Source of the DNA: Asaia krungthepensis NRIC 0535
Lineage (GTDB): Bacteria > Pseudomonadota > Alphaproteobacteria > Acetobacterales > Acetobacteraceae
NCBI RefSeq assembly: GCF_025995175.1
Contig: NZ_BAPV01000005.1
Location: forward strand, 101,609-165,608
Length of the DNA: 64,000 nucleotides
Reading direction: 5' to 3'
The notes under the pieces are model-generated. The model saw only the letters and a program-made list of their open reading frames with translations, was not told the origin of the DNA and searched no databases. This document shows, piece by piece, positions 27,204 to 36,574 of the stretch. The position numbers were made by a program, and so were the translations under genes. Numbering within the stretch: position 1 is the first letter of the stretch; each line of letters begins with the position of its first letter.

Positions 27204-28895
27204 ATGACAGCCAGCTTTGCCAGAACAAGAACCCTCGACGCCCGCAGCGGTGCGGATATCCTGCTCGAGATTCTCGCCAGTGAAGGGGTCGAGTATATCT
27301 TCGGCAATCCCGGAACCACCGAGTTGCCGCTGATGGATAGCCTGCTGCGTCGTCCGGATATCCGCTATATCCTCGCCCTGCAGGAGGCGAGCGCCGTGGC
27401 CATGGCCGATGGCTACGCACAGGCCGCGGGCAGGCCGGGCTTCCTGAATCTCCATACCGCCGGTGGCCTCGGCCATGGTATGGGCAACTTGCTCAATGCG
27501 CATGTCTCCCAGACACCTCTCGTCGTGACGGCGGGCCAGCAGGATCTGCGCCATGCGGTAACCGACCCGCTGCTTTTCGGCGATCTGCTGAAAATCGCCG
27601 AGCCCGCGGTCAAATGGGGCAAGGAAGTCGCGTCGGCCGAGCAGCTTCCTACGCTGGTGCGCCGCGCCTTTCACGATGCCGATGCAGCTCCTTCCGGTCC
27701 CGTCTTCCTCTCCCTGCCCATGGACGTGATGGAGGAGATGAGCACGATCAGCGCCGGCGCCCCCTCACGCATCGACCGTAACGCCATCGCGGGTGCCCTG
27801 CCCGATCTCGCAAGCGCTCTCGCTGCCATCGCCCCCGGTCGGCTCGCCCTGATCGCCGGCGACGAAATCCATGCCAGTCGGGCCGCTGCCGAGACGGCTG
27901 CGTTGGCGGAGACCCTCGGCGCGCCGGTTTATGGATCATCCTGGCCATCGCGCGTGCCCTTTCCAACGGCGCATCCGCTCTGGCGCGGCAATCTGCCCAC
28001 AACGGCGCGCGGCATTGCCGAGGTACTCTCTCACTATGACGCCATCTTCGCCATTGGCGGAAAATCGCTCATCACCATTCTCTATACCGAGGGTTCGGCC
28101 ATTCCCGAGGGCTGCACCGTCTATCAGCTTTCCTCCGATGTGAACGATCTGGGGCGCACCTACCCCACCACCCTCTCGACCTGCGGCCATCTGAAAGCCT
28201 CGCTCACGGCTCTTCAGCCTTTGATCGAAAACGCCTCGAGCGCCCAAAGCGCCGCTTATGCGAGCTTGCGTCGGGACGCGGCTATGAAGCGCGCCACGGA
28301 ACGCTCCACACTGCATCGTCGCGCCGATGACGCCCTCTCCGAAGCGGTCATTCCCCCGATCCTCGCCGCGCGCGAGGCAGTGCGCGCCATTGGCCCTAAT
28401 ACGCCGATCGTCGATGAGGCCATTGCCACATCGGGCTTTGTCCGCAGCTTCCTGGAGAGCAACGATCCCGCCCAGTATTCCTTTCTGCGCGGTGGGGCGC
28501 TGGGCTGGGGCATGCCCGCCGCCGTCGGCTGCGCGCTGGGACTGAAGCGCGAACCTGTGGTCTGCCTCGTGGGCGACGGTGCAGCGCTCTATTCGCCACA
28601 GGCGCTCTGGACAGCAGCGCATGAAGATCTGCCCATCACCTTCGTGGTCATGAATAACTGCGAATATAATGTCCTGAAAAACTTCATGCGCGGCCAGCAG
28701 AATTATACTGCCGCCCAGACAGGCCGCTTCATCGCCATGGATATCGTCAACCCTACCATCGATTATCAGGCCCTCGCCGCCTCCATGGGCCTGCCTGCGC
28801 AGCGCCTGACACGCGCAGGCGATATCGCACCCGCCATTCAGGCGGGAATTGCGAGCGGCAAGGCGAATTTGATCGAGATCATGATCAGCCGATAA
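27204..28895 (+). CDS. Benzoylformate decarboxylase-like ThDP enzyme
   Basis: A 563-residue thiamine-diphosphate decarboxylase. The cofactor Glu lies in YILALQEAS (Glu61), and GDGAALYSPQ followed by MNNCEYNVLKNF is the diphosphate motif. Compared with the Pseudomonas enzyme, the catalytic His70 corresponds to His84 (NLHTAGG) and His281 to the His in FPTAHPLWRG; Ser26 is replaced by Thr38 (GNPGTTELP). It would decarboxylate an aromatic or other bulky 2-oxo acid to an aldehyde. It diverges from an Lrp-type regulator gene. The start at 27204 follows AGGATCC; the longer reading from 27120 lacks family similarity. The true substrate is unknown. Confidence 0.85.
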   Translation: MTASFARTRTLDARSGADILLEILASEGVEYIFGNPGTTELPLMDSLLRRPDIRYILALQEASAVAMADGYAQAAGRPGFLNLHTAGGLGHGMGNLLNAHVSQTPLVVTAGQQDLRHAVTDPLLFGDLLKIAEPAVKWGKEVASAEQLPTLVRRAFHDADAAPSGPVFLSLPMDVMEEMSTISAGAPSRIDRNAIAGALPDLASALAAIAPGRLALIAGDEIHASRAAAETAALAETLGAPVYGSSWPSRVPFPTAHPLWRGNLPTTARGIAEVLSHYDAIFAIGGKSLITILYTEGSAIPEGCTVYQLSSDVNDLGRTYPTTLSTCGHLKASLTALQPLIENASSAQSAAYASLRRDAAMKRATERSTLHRRADDALSEAVIPPILAAREAVRAIGPNTPIVDEAIATSGFVRSFLESNDPAQYSFLRGGALGWGMPAAVGCALGLKREPVVCLVGDGAALYSPQALWTAAHEDLPITFVVMNNCEYNVLKNFMRGQQNYTAAQTGRFIAMDIVNPTIDYQALAASMGLPAQRLTRAGDIAPAIQAGIASGKANLIEIMISR

Positions 28896-28955
28896 TACAT
28901 GGCGCGAGGATTCACCCCTTCATCCTGCTAAAAGGCCCGTTCCTCGTGCCCGGTA

Positions 28956-29411
28956 TCAGAGTGTCAGGTGAAAGAACTGGTTATGGGGGCTCGCCTTGTA
29001 GGGGCCGAAAGGCGGCCCGCTCTCAAAACCATTCCGGCGATAGAGTCTTATTGCGGCCTCGAAAGACGGGGCCGTACCGGTCTCGAGACTCAGGCGTCTC
29101 AGTCCGCGCGCCCTGGCCGCATCGATAATCGTAGCGAGAATTGCGGCCCCGGCCCCACGCCCGAGAAAATCGGAATGGGTGCGCATGGATTTGACCTCGC
29201 CCACCCCCTCACCGAAGATTTTCAGGGCGCCGATCGCTGCAACCCGCCCTTCAATGCGTGCAGACCACACCGTCACCTCGGGTACCGTCAAACCGGACAG
29301 ATCCAGTGCGAACCGGAACGCCTCAGGCGAACTCTCGGCCATGCCAGCCAGATGCACGGCAAGAAGAGCCCGCGTTTCCTCGCTGGAAAGATCGTCAATC
29401 CCGATGTTCAT
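28956..29411 (-). CDS. GNAT-family N-acetyltransferase
   Basis: A 151-residue acetyltransferase. The acetyl-CoA motif A is MRTHSDFLGRGAGAAILATI, with the R/Q-x-x-G-x-G/A loop as RGAGAA, then motif B SLETGTAPSFEAAIRLYRRNGFES. The ending, with FGPYKASPHNQFF, resembles the YncA/PhnO-like phosphinothricin or small-amine branch. The start at 29411 follows GAGAG; an upstream extension to 29585 shows no conserved residues and overlaps the methyltransferase end. The substrate is unknown. It follows the methyltransferase gene on the same strand by 142 bases. Confidence 0.87.
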   Translation of the reverse strand: MNIGIDDLSSEETRALLAVHLAGMAESSPEAFRFALDLSGLTVPEVTVWSARIEGRVAAIGALKIFGEGVGEVKSMRTHSDFLGRGAGAAILATIIDAARARGLRRLSLETGTAPSFEAAIRLYRRNGFESGPPFGPYKASPHNQFFHLTL

Positions 29412-29553
29412 CTCTCGATATGCCCCTCGCACTGCCTGAACTGCTCCGGGACAGGATAGTGAAGCCGGACTGGAACGAGGTCCATGCCCTCTTCTCATCT
29501 TGCATCCGGATGAGCCATAAGTCCGGATTGGGGATTGGAGATGCAGCTTCCTC

Positions 29554-30168
29554 TTATCCCAATTTGCGAAAAGCAGTGAACTCAAACTGTTGAATCATTC
29601 CGGTCGGCGTTGTGTGGTTGTGGGAGCACCCCTGCAACATGATGAATTCATCGCCCAGAAGACCAAGCAAGGACGCGCTGTCATGCTGAATGACGGGAAG
29701 GCCTGAGCAGCGTGAAGGCCCGTTCGGGGCGAAGCCACCAATGACCGCGATACCGCCCGGTGCAAGGGCGGATCGAAGGGCGGCGCCATAGCGCTTCTGG
29801 TCTTCGGGATCGGTCAGAAAATGAAGGGCCGCGCGGTCGTGCCAGACATCATAGTGCCTATCGGGGGACCACCGCGTGACATCCGCCACGATACAGCGAT
29901 GGCGGTCCCCATAACGGGCGAGACGATGGGCCACACGCGCAAGCGCCACCGCGGAAAGATCGAGGCTCGTGACCCCGGAGAAACCGGCCTCAAACAGGTG
30001 GTCGGGCAGGAACGAGGCCCCACCCCCGATATCGATCACATTCCCCTTTACAGGCGCATTGTGGAGAATGAGGTCGAGAGACGGTACAGGATGACGCTCA
30101 TACCAGCTTACTGCCGTCTCCATCTTTTCAGTATAGACCCGGTCCCAATAGGCATGACGCGTTTCCAT
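29554..30168 (-). CDS. Class I SAM-dependent methyltransferase
   Basis: A 204-residue protein with the Rossmann-like methyltransferase fold. The SAM-binding motif I is VIDIGGGASFLPD (about residues 42-54), motif II is SLDLSAVAL and the acidic motif follows in CIVADVTRW. It starts with a perfect AGGAGG before the ATG at 30168. Such proteins methylate small molecules such as thiols, metalloids or tetrapyrroles; the substrate cannot be read from sequence. It is 156 bases downstream of a TonB receptor gene on the same strand but with a hairpin between them, so a functional tie is uncertain. Confidence 0.88.
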   Translation of the reverse strand: METRHAYWDRVYTEKMETAVSWYERHPVPSLDLILHNAPVKGNVIDIGGGASFLPDHLFEAGFSGVTSLDLSAVALARVAHRLARYGDRHRCIVADVTRWSPDRHYDVWHDRAALHFLTDPEDQKRYGAALRSALAPGGIAVIGGFAPNGPSRCSGLPVIQHDSASLLGLLGDEFIMLQGCSHNHTTPTGMIQQFEFTAFRKLG

Positions 30169-30298
30169 GATACCTCCTCTGACACACCCTCCTTTTTAAT
30201 GTGAAAAATCTGCCACCCTTCTCACAGCTGCGTGCATAAACCATCCAGCCTGAACGATCGCGAGCCCGTTTCCCCAAGGACGATTGCTCTTTGGCAGG

Positions 30299-30319
30299 AG
30301 GCGGGGCAGGACCCCGCCT
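30299..30319 (-). terminator. GC-rich hairpin after the TonB receptor gene
   Basis: AGGCGGGG pairs with CCCCGCCT around a five-base loop, only five bases beyond the receptor stop at 30325 on the minus strand. There is no clear T-run, so it is a probable but not typical terminator or RNA-stabilising stem. Confidence 0.55.
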
Positions 30320-30324
30320 TGCGC

Positions 30325-32667
30325 TCAGAAATCTGCAGCCAGCGTCGCCATGGCCGTGAAGGCCGACCCCACGACAAAGACCGGGCTGGATGCCCCCACC
30401 TTGTTGCCGAAAATACCCGTGCGTGGCTGAGCGGTGATGCCGAACCCGCCGAGACCCGAAAGATAGTTTGCCCCGCCCAGATTGGTCAGGCTCAGCATGG
30501 CGCGCGGGTGAACACGCGTTCCGAAAGAAGGAAGTTTACGCCCCATGGAAAGATCGGCCGTGACGAAAGCGGGAATGCTCTGGTCGTTCATGAGGGTGGA
30601 AAACTGGGAGTCCTGATAACGTAGATTGAAATTACCGAACCAGACGCTGTCATCGAAGGTCAGGCCGATGGCACCGGTATATTTCGGGGCGCCAGGAGCC
30701 GATTTCCCCGTGGTCGGGACGTGATCATTGCCGGTGCTGACATTATTGCCAAGCCGCGTGTGGAGATACTGACCTGAGAGATATGCACTCAGATGATGCC
30801 AAGGGCGCGTCGCCAGTTCGGCCTGAATGCCCCAGGCCTCCTCACCACCGGCAGCGATCTGGCTGCTGACCAGAATTGTGCTGCCCGGCTGATAGGCGAG
30901 ACTGCTGATCTGATGATTGGTCAGGTTGTAATGAAACCCGGCAATCGAGACCGAGACACGTGCATTATGGCGATAGCCGAGTTCCTCGCCGATAAAATAT
31001 TCCGGTTGCAGATTATTCGGCGGAATGGAGGTCGGGTTGGGCGACGTGTTGCCGAAAGACGGCACATAGGCGGAATACCCGGCTGGCAGACGATAGGCGG
31101 TACTCGCATTCATATAGACCTGATCTTTGGATGTAATCCGGTAGCTTGCGAGGAACTGAGGGGTCGGGATGAAATTATTGGGTGCAACCTTAAAGGGTAT
31201 CGCACCGGGCACACCCTGCGAGGTCATGCGGGAGACCATGGTGGCTTTGAACCCGGCATCGAGTGTCAGGCGGTCTCCCCACAAGCTAAGCTTGTCGTCG
31301 AAACCGAGCGCGTTGAGTTGCTGCGTCTGACTGATATCATAGCCCGTCACCAGACGGCCATTAGCCGTCAGCGGATTTTTCCACGTCACTGAACCATCAT
31401 CGCCCACCACGAAGCGGTCCTGACGCTCCTGATGATCTGCATAGGAATAGAAGTAGAAAAAGGTGATCGTGTTATGCCGCGTCTTCCAGTCGAGAGACGC
31501 CGTCACACCCGAACTGCGCTGCTCCCAGGGATGGACGCTCTGCACCAGAAGCGTCCGATTCTGGCCCTGATATCCGTCAAGATAATCATAGCGTTGCGTG
31601 CCGATATAGCCATTGGCCGTAGGAACCGCCATGCCGTAATTATTCGGCCCCATCTGGCTGATGCCATAGGGTGTGACATGCAGGAACCAGTGATCGCCGA
31701 GACGGAAGTCGTTGCGGATGGTGCCGAAGGCGACATTGGTGAAGCGCTCGTTGAGCTTGTAATAGGCGTAGCCGCCAGGGGTGTAGGGCGCGGTGTAATT
31801 GAAGCTCGTCCCGTATTGCTGCCATTGCGCGAGATTGGGATAGCGATAAATGGTTTGTCGGCCCTGATTATAGCCGAAGATCACATCGCTCACATTGCCT
31901 TTCGACCAGCGCTTTTCGAGATTGGCATCCACATGATAGCGCGACACATCTCCCGGTCCGCGCCACAGATTGGCCGATGAATGGGAGAAAGAAGCATAGG
32001 CGCGCACATCGCTATGGCCGATTTCGCCCGTATTGAGGCGCAGGAATCCCTTTTGCAGGCTATGCGTCCCCCCGCCGAGCGAAAGCGTCCCGCCTGCCTT
32101 GTCGGCGGGACGAAGCGCCTTCATCGTGACCTGCGCGCCATCGGCATTATAGAGCGGGGATGCGAGATCGATCGATCCTTGCGTCACGCTGATCGAGGCG
32201 AGATTTTCATTATCGACCATCGCCGCATTCCAGGGCGCATAGCTGAAGACGTCTGCAGCGGGGATGCCTTCGAACACGAAACCGATCTGGGTCTGATCGA
32301 GCCCGCGAATATGCAGGGTTTCCGCCTGGGTGCTGAGCGGGGATTCATTGCCCGCCTGCACACCGGGCAAGCTGGCGATCAGACTGGTCGGGCTCAGTGT
32401 CGGGGCCTGTTTGGCGATATAGTCCTGCGTCACCTCGCTGATCGCACGGGGCGCGGTCTGGGTCTTCATCAGGCCGCCACCCACCACTCTGCGCTTTTCG
32501 TGGATACTGATCCGCTCAAGCCTCTTTTCCTGGGCTACATTCTTCTGGGTGGCGCCTCGTTGAGTGACAGCATCGTTCTTCTGTTCGGCCCATGCCGGAA
32601 ACCCGAAGCAGAGCGCCGACGCGGTGTACAGGGAGAAGCGCCCGTATCGCTTTATCAACCGTTGCAA
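30325..32667 (-). CDS. TonB-dependent outer-membrane receptor
   Basis: A 780-residue receptor: signal peptide (FSLYTASALCFGFPAWA), plug (about 60-190) with VVGGGLMKTQTAPRAISEVT, SLIASLPGVQAGNESPLST, LHIRGLDQTQIGFVFEGIP and the plug end ISVTQGSIDLASPLYN, then a beta barrel ending AFTAMATLAADF with a terminal Phe. The same subfamily occurs at 46689-49067 (both have GGLMK, PGV and a FMNDQS/LMNDQS strand). The first codon is a TTG with GGAG nine bases before it; another TTG follows nine bases on. It shares a 265-base divergent promoter with the PI-PLC-like gene. The solute is unknown; I see no sign that it is a siderophore receptor. Confidence 0.9.
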   Translation of the reverse strand: MQRLIKRYGRFSLYTASALCFGFPAWAEQKNDAVTQRGATQKNVAQEKRLERISIHEKRRVVGGGLMKTQTAPRAISEVTQDYIAKQAPTLSPTSLIASLPGVQAGNESPLSTQAETLHIRGLDQTQIGFVFEGIPAADVFSYAPWNAAMVDNENLASISVTQGSIDLASPLYNADGAQVTMKALRPADKAGGTLSLGGGTHSLQKGFLRLNTGEIGHSDVRAYASFSHSSANLWRGPGDVSRYHVDANLEKRWSKGNVSDVIFGYNQGRQTIYRYPNLAQWQQYGTSFNYTAPYTPGGYAYYKLNERFTNVAFGTIRNDFRLGDHWFLHVTPYGISQMGPNNYGMAVPTANGYIGTQRYDYLDGYQGQNRTLLVQSVHPWEQRSSGVTASLDWKTRHNTITFFYFYSYADHQERQDRFVVGDDGSVTWKNPLTANGRLVTGYDISQTQQLNALGFDDKLSLWGDRLTLDAGFKATMVSRMTSQGVPGAIPFKVAPNNFIPTPQFLASYRITSKDQVYMNASTAYRLPAGYSAYVPSFGNTSPNPTSIPPNNLQPEYFIGEELGYRHNARVSVSIAGFHYNLTNHQISSLAYQPGSTILVSSQIAAGGEEAWGIQAELATRPWHHLSAYLSGQYLHTRLGNNVSTGNDHVPTTGKSAPGAPKYTGAIGLTFDDSVWFGNFNLRYQDSQFSTLMNDQSIPAFVTADLSMGRKLPSFGTRVHPRAMLSLTNLGGANYLSGLGGFGITAQPRTGIFGNKVGASSPVFVVGSAFTAMATLAADF

Positions 32668-32932
32668 ATCAATAACTCCGCTTTCACGCGCTTTTCGTTC
32701 TTAGCGATCTTTTCTATTATCACCGAAGTATATTTGTTATTATTTGTCATAACTTCGATCTGTATCGATTTTTACACAGATGACCCGATATCGAATGTGA
32801 TCGATACGTGTATAATTTGTTTCTTATCCGGTTCAATTTGATGAACTATTTATGACCTGTGCTTTTCGTCTGGTGAGCGGCGAATGAATGATCTTTGATC
32901 CGCGCCAGGATTTTCAGCTTCAGGATCTCAGA

Positions 32933-34141
32933 ATGAGACTTTCCAGCTTCCTTGCCCTGACCGCACTGGCAGGATTTGCTTCCATGACGCAGGCCTTTGC
33001 CCAGCACCCGCCTCTGGACCAGGATATCCATGTCAACCAGATCCAGGTGATCGGGACCCATAATTCCTATCGACGCGATATCTCGCCAGTCACGCTCCAA
33101 TGGCTCACCAAGTTGTCACCTCAGGCGGCCATCGCGCTCGATTACCACCATGACACGCTGACAGCGCAGCTCGATCACGGGGTGCGCCAGCTCGAAATCG
33201 ATATTTATGCCGACACCCAAGGCGGGCGCTACGCCCACCCCAAGGGACCGGAATGGGAACGCAAGGCCGGACTGACACCCGATGCCGACCCGACACCGCC
33301 AGGGGCCATGCAGGGCACCGATTTCAAGGTGATGCACATCGTCGACATCGATCAGAGGTCGAGCTGTCAGCCTTTCAGGGCCTGCCTCGAGCAGGTCAAG
33401 ACATGGTCGGATGCCCATCCGAACCACGTTCCTGTATTCATCGATCTGGAAACCAAGCAGGATATCCCGTTCGGTGGCGGCAAGCTGCCCTTCACGGCTC
33501 CCGAAGTTTTCAGTCCGGCCACCTATGACCGTCTGGATGCCGAACTCATCTCAGTATTCGGGCGCGATCGTCTCATCACCCCCGATGACGTGCGTGGCAA
33601 TGCACCCACGCTGGATGAAGGGGTACGCAGTCACGGATGGCCCGACCTTGCTCATGCGCGCGGCAAGATCGTTTTCCTGTTCGACAGGCCGCACGATACC
33701 GCCCGCTACACGCAGGGTCATCCTGCCCTGCGTGATCGTGTTGTCTTCACCAATGCCCACCCGGGAGATGCGGATTGCGGTTTCACGGAGGTGAATGAGG
33801 GCTTCATCGGCGCCAAGGGGAATGGCAGCGACGCCGTGGATAACAAGGCGGCCTCCAAAACCATTCCTGCTCTTGTGCGCCGGGGCTATCTGGTGCGTAC
33901 CCGCGCCGATGCAAATACGATCGAGGCCCGACAGAATGCGGTCGAACGCCGTGATGTGGCGTTTTCCTCCGGAGCGCATCTGATCAGCACGGATTATCCC
34001 GCTTTCGAGCCTGCCCCATGGCACGGATATGCCGTCGGATTCGGTAAGGGTCTGGTAGCGCGATGCAATCCGGTCAACGCCCCGGCCTCCTGCCGCGATT
34101 CTTCTCTGGAGCCTGCCGAGACAGCCCAAGAACAGCCTTGA
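32933..34141 (+). CDS. Exported Ca2+-dependent phosphatidylinositol-specific phospholipase C-like protein
   Basis: A 402-residue protein with a signal peptide (LSSFLALTALAGFASMTQAFA, cleavage before QHPP). The PI-PLC-C1 (calcium-dependent) domain covers about 35-370. The first catalytic His is in VIGTHNSYRR, Glu and Asp are in RQLEIDIYAD, and VMHIVDID, VPVFIDLETKQ and the late NAHPGDADCGF continue the barrel. The expected activity is cleavage of phosphatidylinositol or related phosphodiesters outside the cytoplasm. The ATG at 32933 is preceded by AGGATCTCAG. It is divergent from a TonB receptor gene and lies in the same window as an inositol catabolic operon, so use of released inositol phosphates is a reasonable but unproven idea. 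Confidence 0.82.
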   Translation: MRLSSFLALTALAGFASMTQAFAQHPPLDQDIHVNQIQVIGTHNSYRRDISPVTLQWLTKLSPQAAIALDYHHDTLTAQLDHGVRQLEIDIYADTQGGRYAHPKGPEWERKAGLTPDADPTPPGAMQGTDFKVMHIVDIDQRSSCQPFRACLEQVKTWSDAHPNHVPVFIDLETKQDIPFGGGKLPFTAPEVFSPATYDRLDAELISVFGRDRLITPDDVRGNAPTLDEGVRSHGWPDLAHARGKIVFLFDRPHDTARYTQGHPALRDRVVFTNAHPGDADCGFTEVNEGFIGAKGNGSDAVDNKAASKTIPALVRRGYLVRTRADANTIEARQNAVERRDVAFSSGAHLISTDYPAFEPAPWHGYAVGFGKGLVARCNPVNAPASCRDSSLEPAETAQEQP

Positions 34142-34394
34142 ATACAGTGGTCGCCTCACGCATTCCGGGGGCGGAGGGACTCAGGTTTGCCATGAGTCCT
34201 CTCATTATCGCAACGAGAACAGGTAGCGCCTCTCAGCATCCTGACGGGCAACAGCGCGGAAAAGAGGAAGAAAATACAAAATTCTTTCCTCCCCCTGTTG
34301 CCAAACAGAATGGGGACTGGTAGTTCCCCGTTCACCGAAGACGAGGTGGTCACTGACCTTCCCGGAAACGGTCGCCGGAGCGGAAACGCTCCAT

Positions 34395-34471
<77 letters not shown>

Positions 34472-34621
34472 TTTTCTTTCCGAAAAACAGAATAAGATCA
34501 TGGTGCGCAAAGCAGAGCTTCAGGCTCGGCGTTCAGCTGTACGCATGATCGCCTTTTCCGTGACCAGGAGCGACACTGTCCCTCCCGACTCGTCTATGGC
34601 TGGTATGACCGCCCCTTCCGT

Positions 34622-35386
34622 CTAGGCGGCCAGATAAGTATCCAGAACCTCATCTGTCGGCCCGTCCTGACGGATGCTCCCGTTCTCAAGCCAGATCAGC
34701 CGAGTGCACCATTGCCTCATGACGTCGGGCTGGTGCGACGACATGATCAGCGCATCCGATTCCTGCACCAATGTCTCGAGTCTGGCGCGCGCCTTGGCCA
34801 GAAAGGTGATGTCCCCTGCCATGAACCACTCATCCATGAGCAGGACATCCGGTGTGATGGCCGTGGCAAGGCCGAATGCCAGGCGTACCAGCATGCCACT
34901 GCTATAGGTCTTGACCGGCAGTGAGATGAAATCGCCCAGCTCGGCAAATTCGGCCACATTATCGAGAACGGATTGCGTGGCAGACTTGCTCATCCCGTGA
35001 AACAGGCAGCGCAGGCGCACATTCTCGATGCCCGTCAGCTCCATGTTCATGCCAAGCTGCGTGTCCAGCAATGTGCCGATTACACCACGCACCCGCACCC
35101 GACCGGAAACAGGCTCGTAAATTCCCGCAAGAGCACGCAACAGGGTTGTCTTGCCTGCGCCGTTGCCTCCAATCAGCCCCAGGCGCTCACCGCTCTGAAG
35201 CGAGAAGCTGATCTCCCTGAGAACATCGACCGTGACCCGGTGGCGGGCATCCTCGATGAGCGCACTCCCAGCCCTGTTGACCGTCCTGTTGGCCAGAGCC
35301 TGTGCCATGGAACGCTTCAGCATCCGGCTTTCAGCGTGATAGACTGGAAAATTCACACAAAGTCGATCGACAGAAACTCTGGTCAT
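34622..35386 (-). CDS. Polysaccharide/O-antigen ABC exporter ATP-binding protein (Wzt-like)
   Basis: A 254-residue ATPase of the ABC-2 polysaccharide exporter class (Wzt, KpsT, TagH). Walker A is GGNGAGKTT near residue 74-82, the signature is YSSGMLVRLAFGLA, Walker B is VLLMDEWF and MSSHQPDVMRQWCTRLIWLE follows. It lacks the long C-terminal O-antigen-binding extension of Wzt, so it resembles KpsT more. The ATG at 35386 comes two bases after the permease stop; a TTG at 35392 overlapping it is the alternative. With the permease it would move a lipid-linked glycan across the inner membrane. Confidence 0.9.
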   Translation of the reverse strand: MTRVSVDRLCVNFPVYHAESRMLKRSMAQALANRTVNRAGSALIEDARHRVTVDVLREISFSLQSGERLGLIGGNGAGKTTLLRALAGIYEPVSGRVRVRGVIGTLLDTQLGMNMELTGIENVRLRCLFHGMSKSATQSVLDNVAEFAELGDFISLPVKTYSSGMLVRLAFGLATAITPDVLLMDEWFMAGDITFLAKARARLETLVQESDALIMSSHQPDVMRQWCTRLIWLENGSIRQDGPTDEVLDTYLAA

Positions 35387-35388
35387 GG

Positions 35389-36240
35389 TCAAACCCAGTA
35401 TGCAATGCGGGCGCGAAAACGCGTGAAGACCAGAACAGCCAGAGCGATCAGCACGGCACTATGGGCCAGCGCCATACCCCACAGGGCCCCAGGCAGGGGC
35501 TCGCCCAGCAGAGGGGTGCGCATGATGGCCAACAGGGGATAGAACGGGTCGAGCAGGATCCAGTGTTGCAGCGTCCCCACAAGTTCAGGGCGCCAGATGA
35601 TGGGCGTGATGAAGAAGAAAACCTGAAGCAGGGAAGTGACGATGGGTGGGATGTCGCGAAACCGCGCGCCGAGCAGCCCGAGGCAGAACATGACCGCAAA
35701 GCTATCGACAATCCACAACCCCAGAGCGGGCAGGATCAGCCAGACATGATAGGGTGTGACGCCGAAGATCAGGAAAACGGCCAGCACCACCACCGCATTA
35801 TGGAGCAACACAAGCAGGTTGCGCGTGATGGCCTGACAGGCGAAGACCGTGAACGGCATACGGGCCGCCTGGATCATGCGGCTTTCCTGCGAGAACACGA
35901 CAGTGCTCTCGCTGATCAGGGTCGATATGTAGCCCCAGAGCACCAGTGAGAGCGCCAGAAAAGGCAGATAGTCCCTGAGCACCATGTTGAAGAGTTCGGC
36001 ATAAAGAACACCGAGCGCCGCCACCATGACGGCCGTGGTGATGGTCAGCCAGAACGGGCCGAGCATCGAGCCGCGATAGCGCATCTTTATATCGAGCCAG
36101 CCAAGGGTCATGGCCAGGGGCAAAAGCCGTAACCCGTCACGCAGATCCGCAGCAGCAGCCTTCAACCGGCCTGACCCGTCAAGGGGCGACAGATCGAGCA
36201 GAGGCTCTTTCCTGCGTGTCTCTGCGTTAAGTGTGTTCAT
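35389..36240 (-). CDS. Polysaccharide ABC exporter permease (Wzm/KpsM-like)
   Basis: A 283-residue ABC-2 membrane protein with an N-terminal cytoplasmic stretch (about 1-50), an amphipathic entry MTLGWLDIKMRYRGSMLGP and six hydrophobic segments (for example FWLTITTAVMVAALGVLYA, LPFLALSLVLWGYISTLI, FFFITPIIWRPE). The pattern RYRGSMLGPFW is characteristic of this exporter class. The start at 36240 follows GAGCGAGAAGC. Its stop touches the ATPase start, so both are made together. No glycosyltransferase cluster surrounds them here; the glycan is probably made elsewhere. Confidence 0.92.
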   Translation of the reverse strand: MNTLNAETRRKEPLLDLSPLDGSGRLKAAAADLRDGLRLLPLAMTLGWLDIKMRYRGSMLGPFWLTITTAVMVAALGVLYAELFNMVLRDYLPFLALSLVLWGYISTLISESTVVFSQESRMIQAARMPFTVFACQAITRNLLVLLHNAVVVLAVFLIFGVTPYHVWLILPALGLWIVDSFAVMFCLGLLGARFRDIPPIVTSLLQVFFFITPIIWRPELVGTLQHWILLDPFYPLLAIMRTPLLGEPLPGALWGMALAHSAVLIALAVLVFTRFRARIAYWV

Positions 36241-36435
36241 GCTTCTCGCTCTCAAGCTGACATGGCCCCTGACAACCTGGCCGCGCACCGATCTCTAGCC
36301 TCTCGTCCGCGCCGCTCCAAGAGGCGAGACCGGGTTGTCAGAGGTCACGCAAACGAAAACCCGCGTCATGACGGGCATCGGTGGATTCACAGGGGCAGTG
36401 TCGGGTATGATGGCTGTCTCACTTTCCGGAACACG

Positions 36436-36570
36436 ATGACAGGCATGACGGCCGGCGATTACTTCATGATTGGCTTTGTATTTGCCGCCTATGCGATTGG
36501 CCCGCTCATGGCCGGCCTTCTGGTCCGGCGGATCAATCGGTCAGGCCTGTTCGATCATCCCGAGGAATAG
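36436..36570 (+). CDS. Small single-span membrane protein, hypothetical
   Basis: A 44-residue frame (starts MTGMTAGDYFMIGF, ends NRSGLFDHPEE) with one membrane segment, FVFAAYAIGPLMAGLLV (about 14-30), followed by the positive-inside stretch RRINR. GGAA lies about 10 bases before the ATG; the ATG at 36445 is an alternative. It is convergent with the phosphodiesterase gene, whose stop is four bases away. The clean membrane topology and charged tail support a real gene, but the function is unknown and coding evidence is limited by length. Confidence 0.5.
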   Translation: MTGMTAGDYFMIGFVFAAYAIGPLMAGLLVRRINRSGLFDHPEE

Positions 36571-36574
36571 ACCC

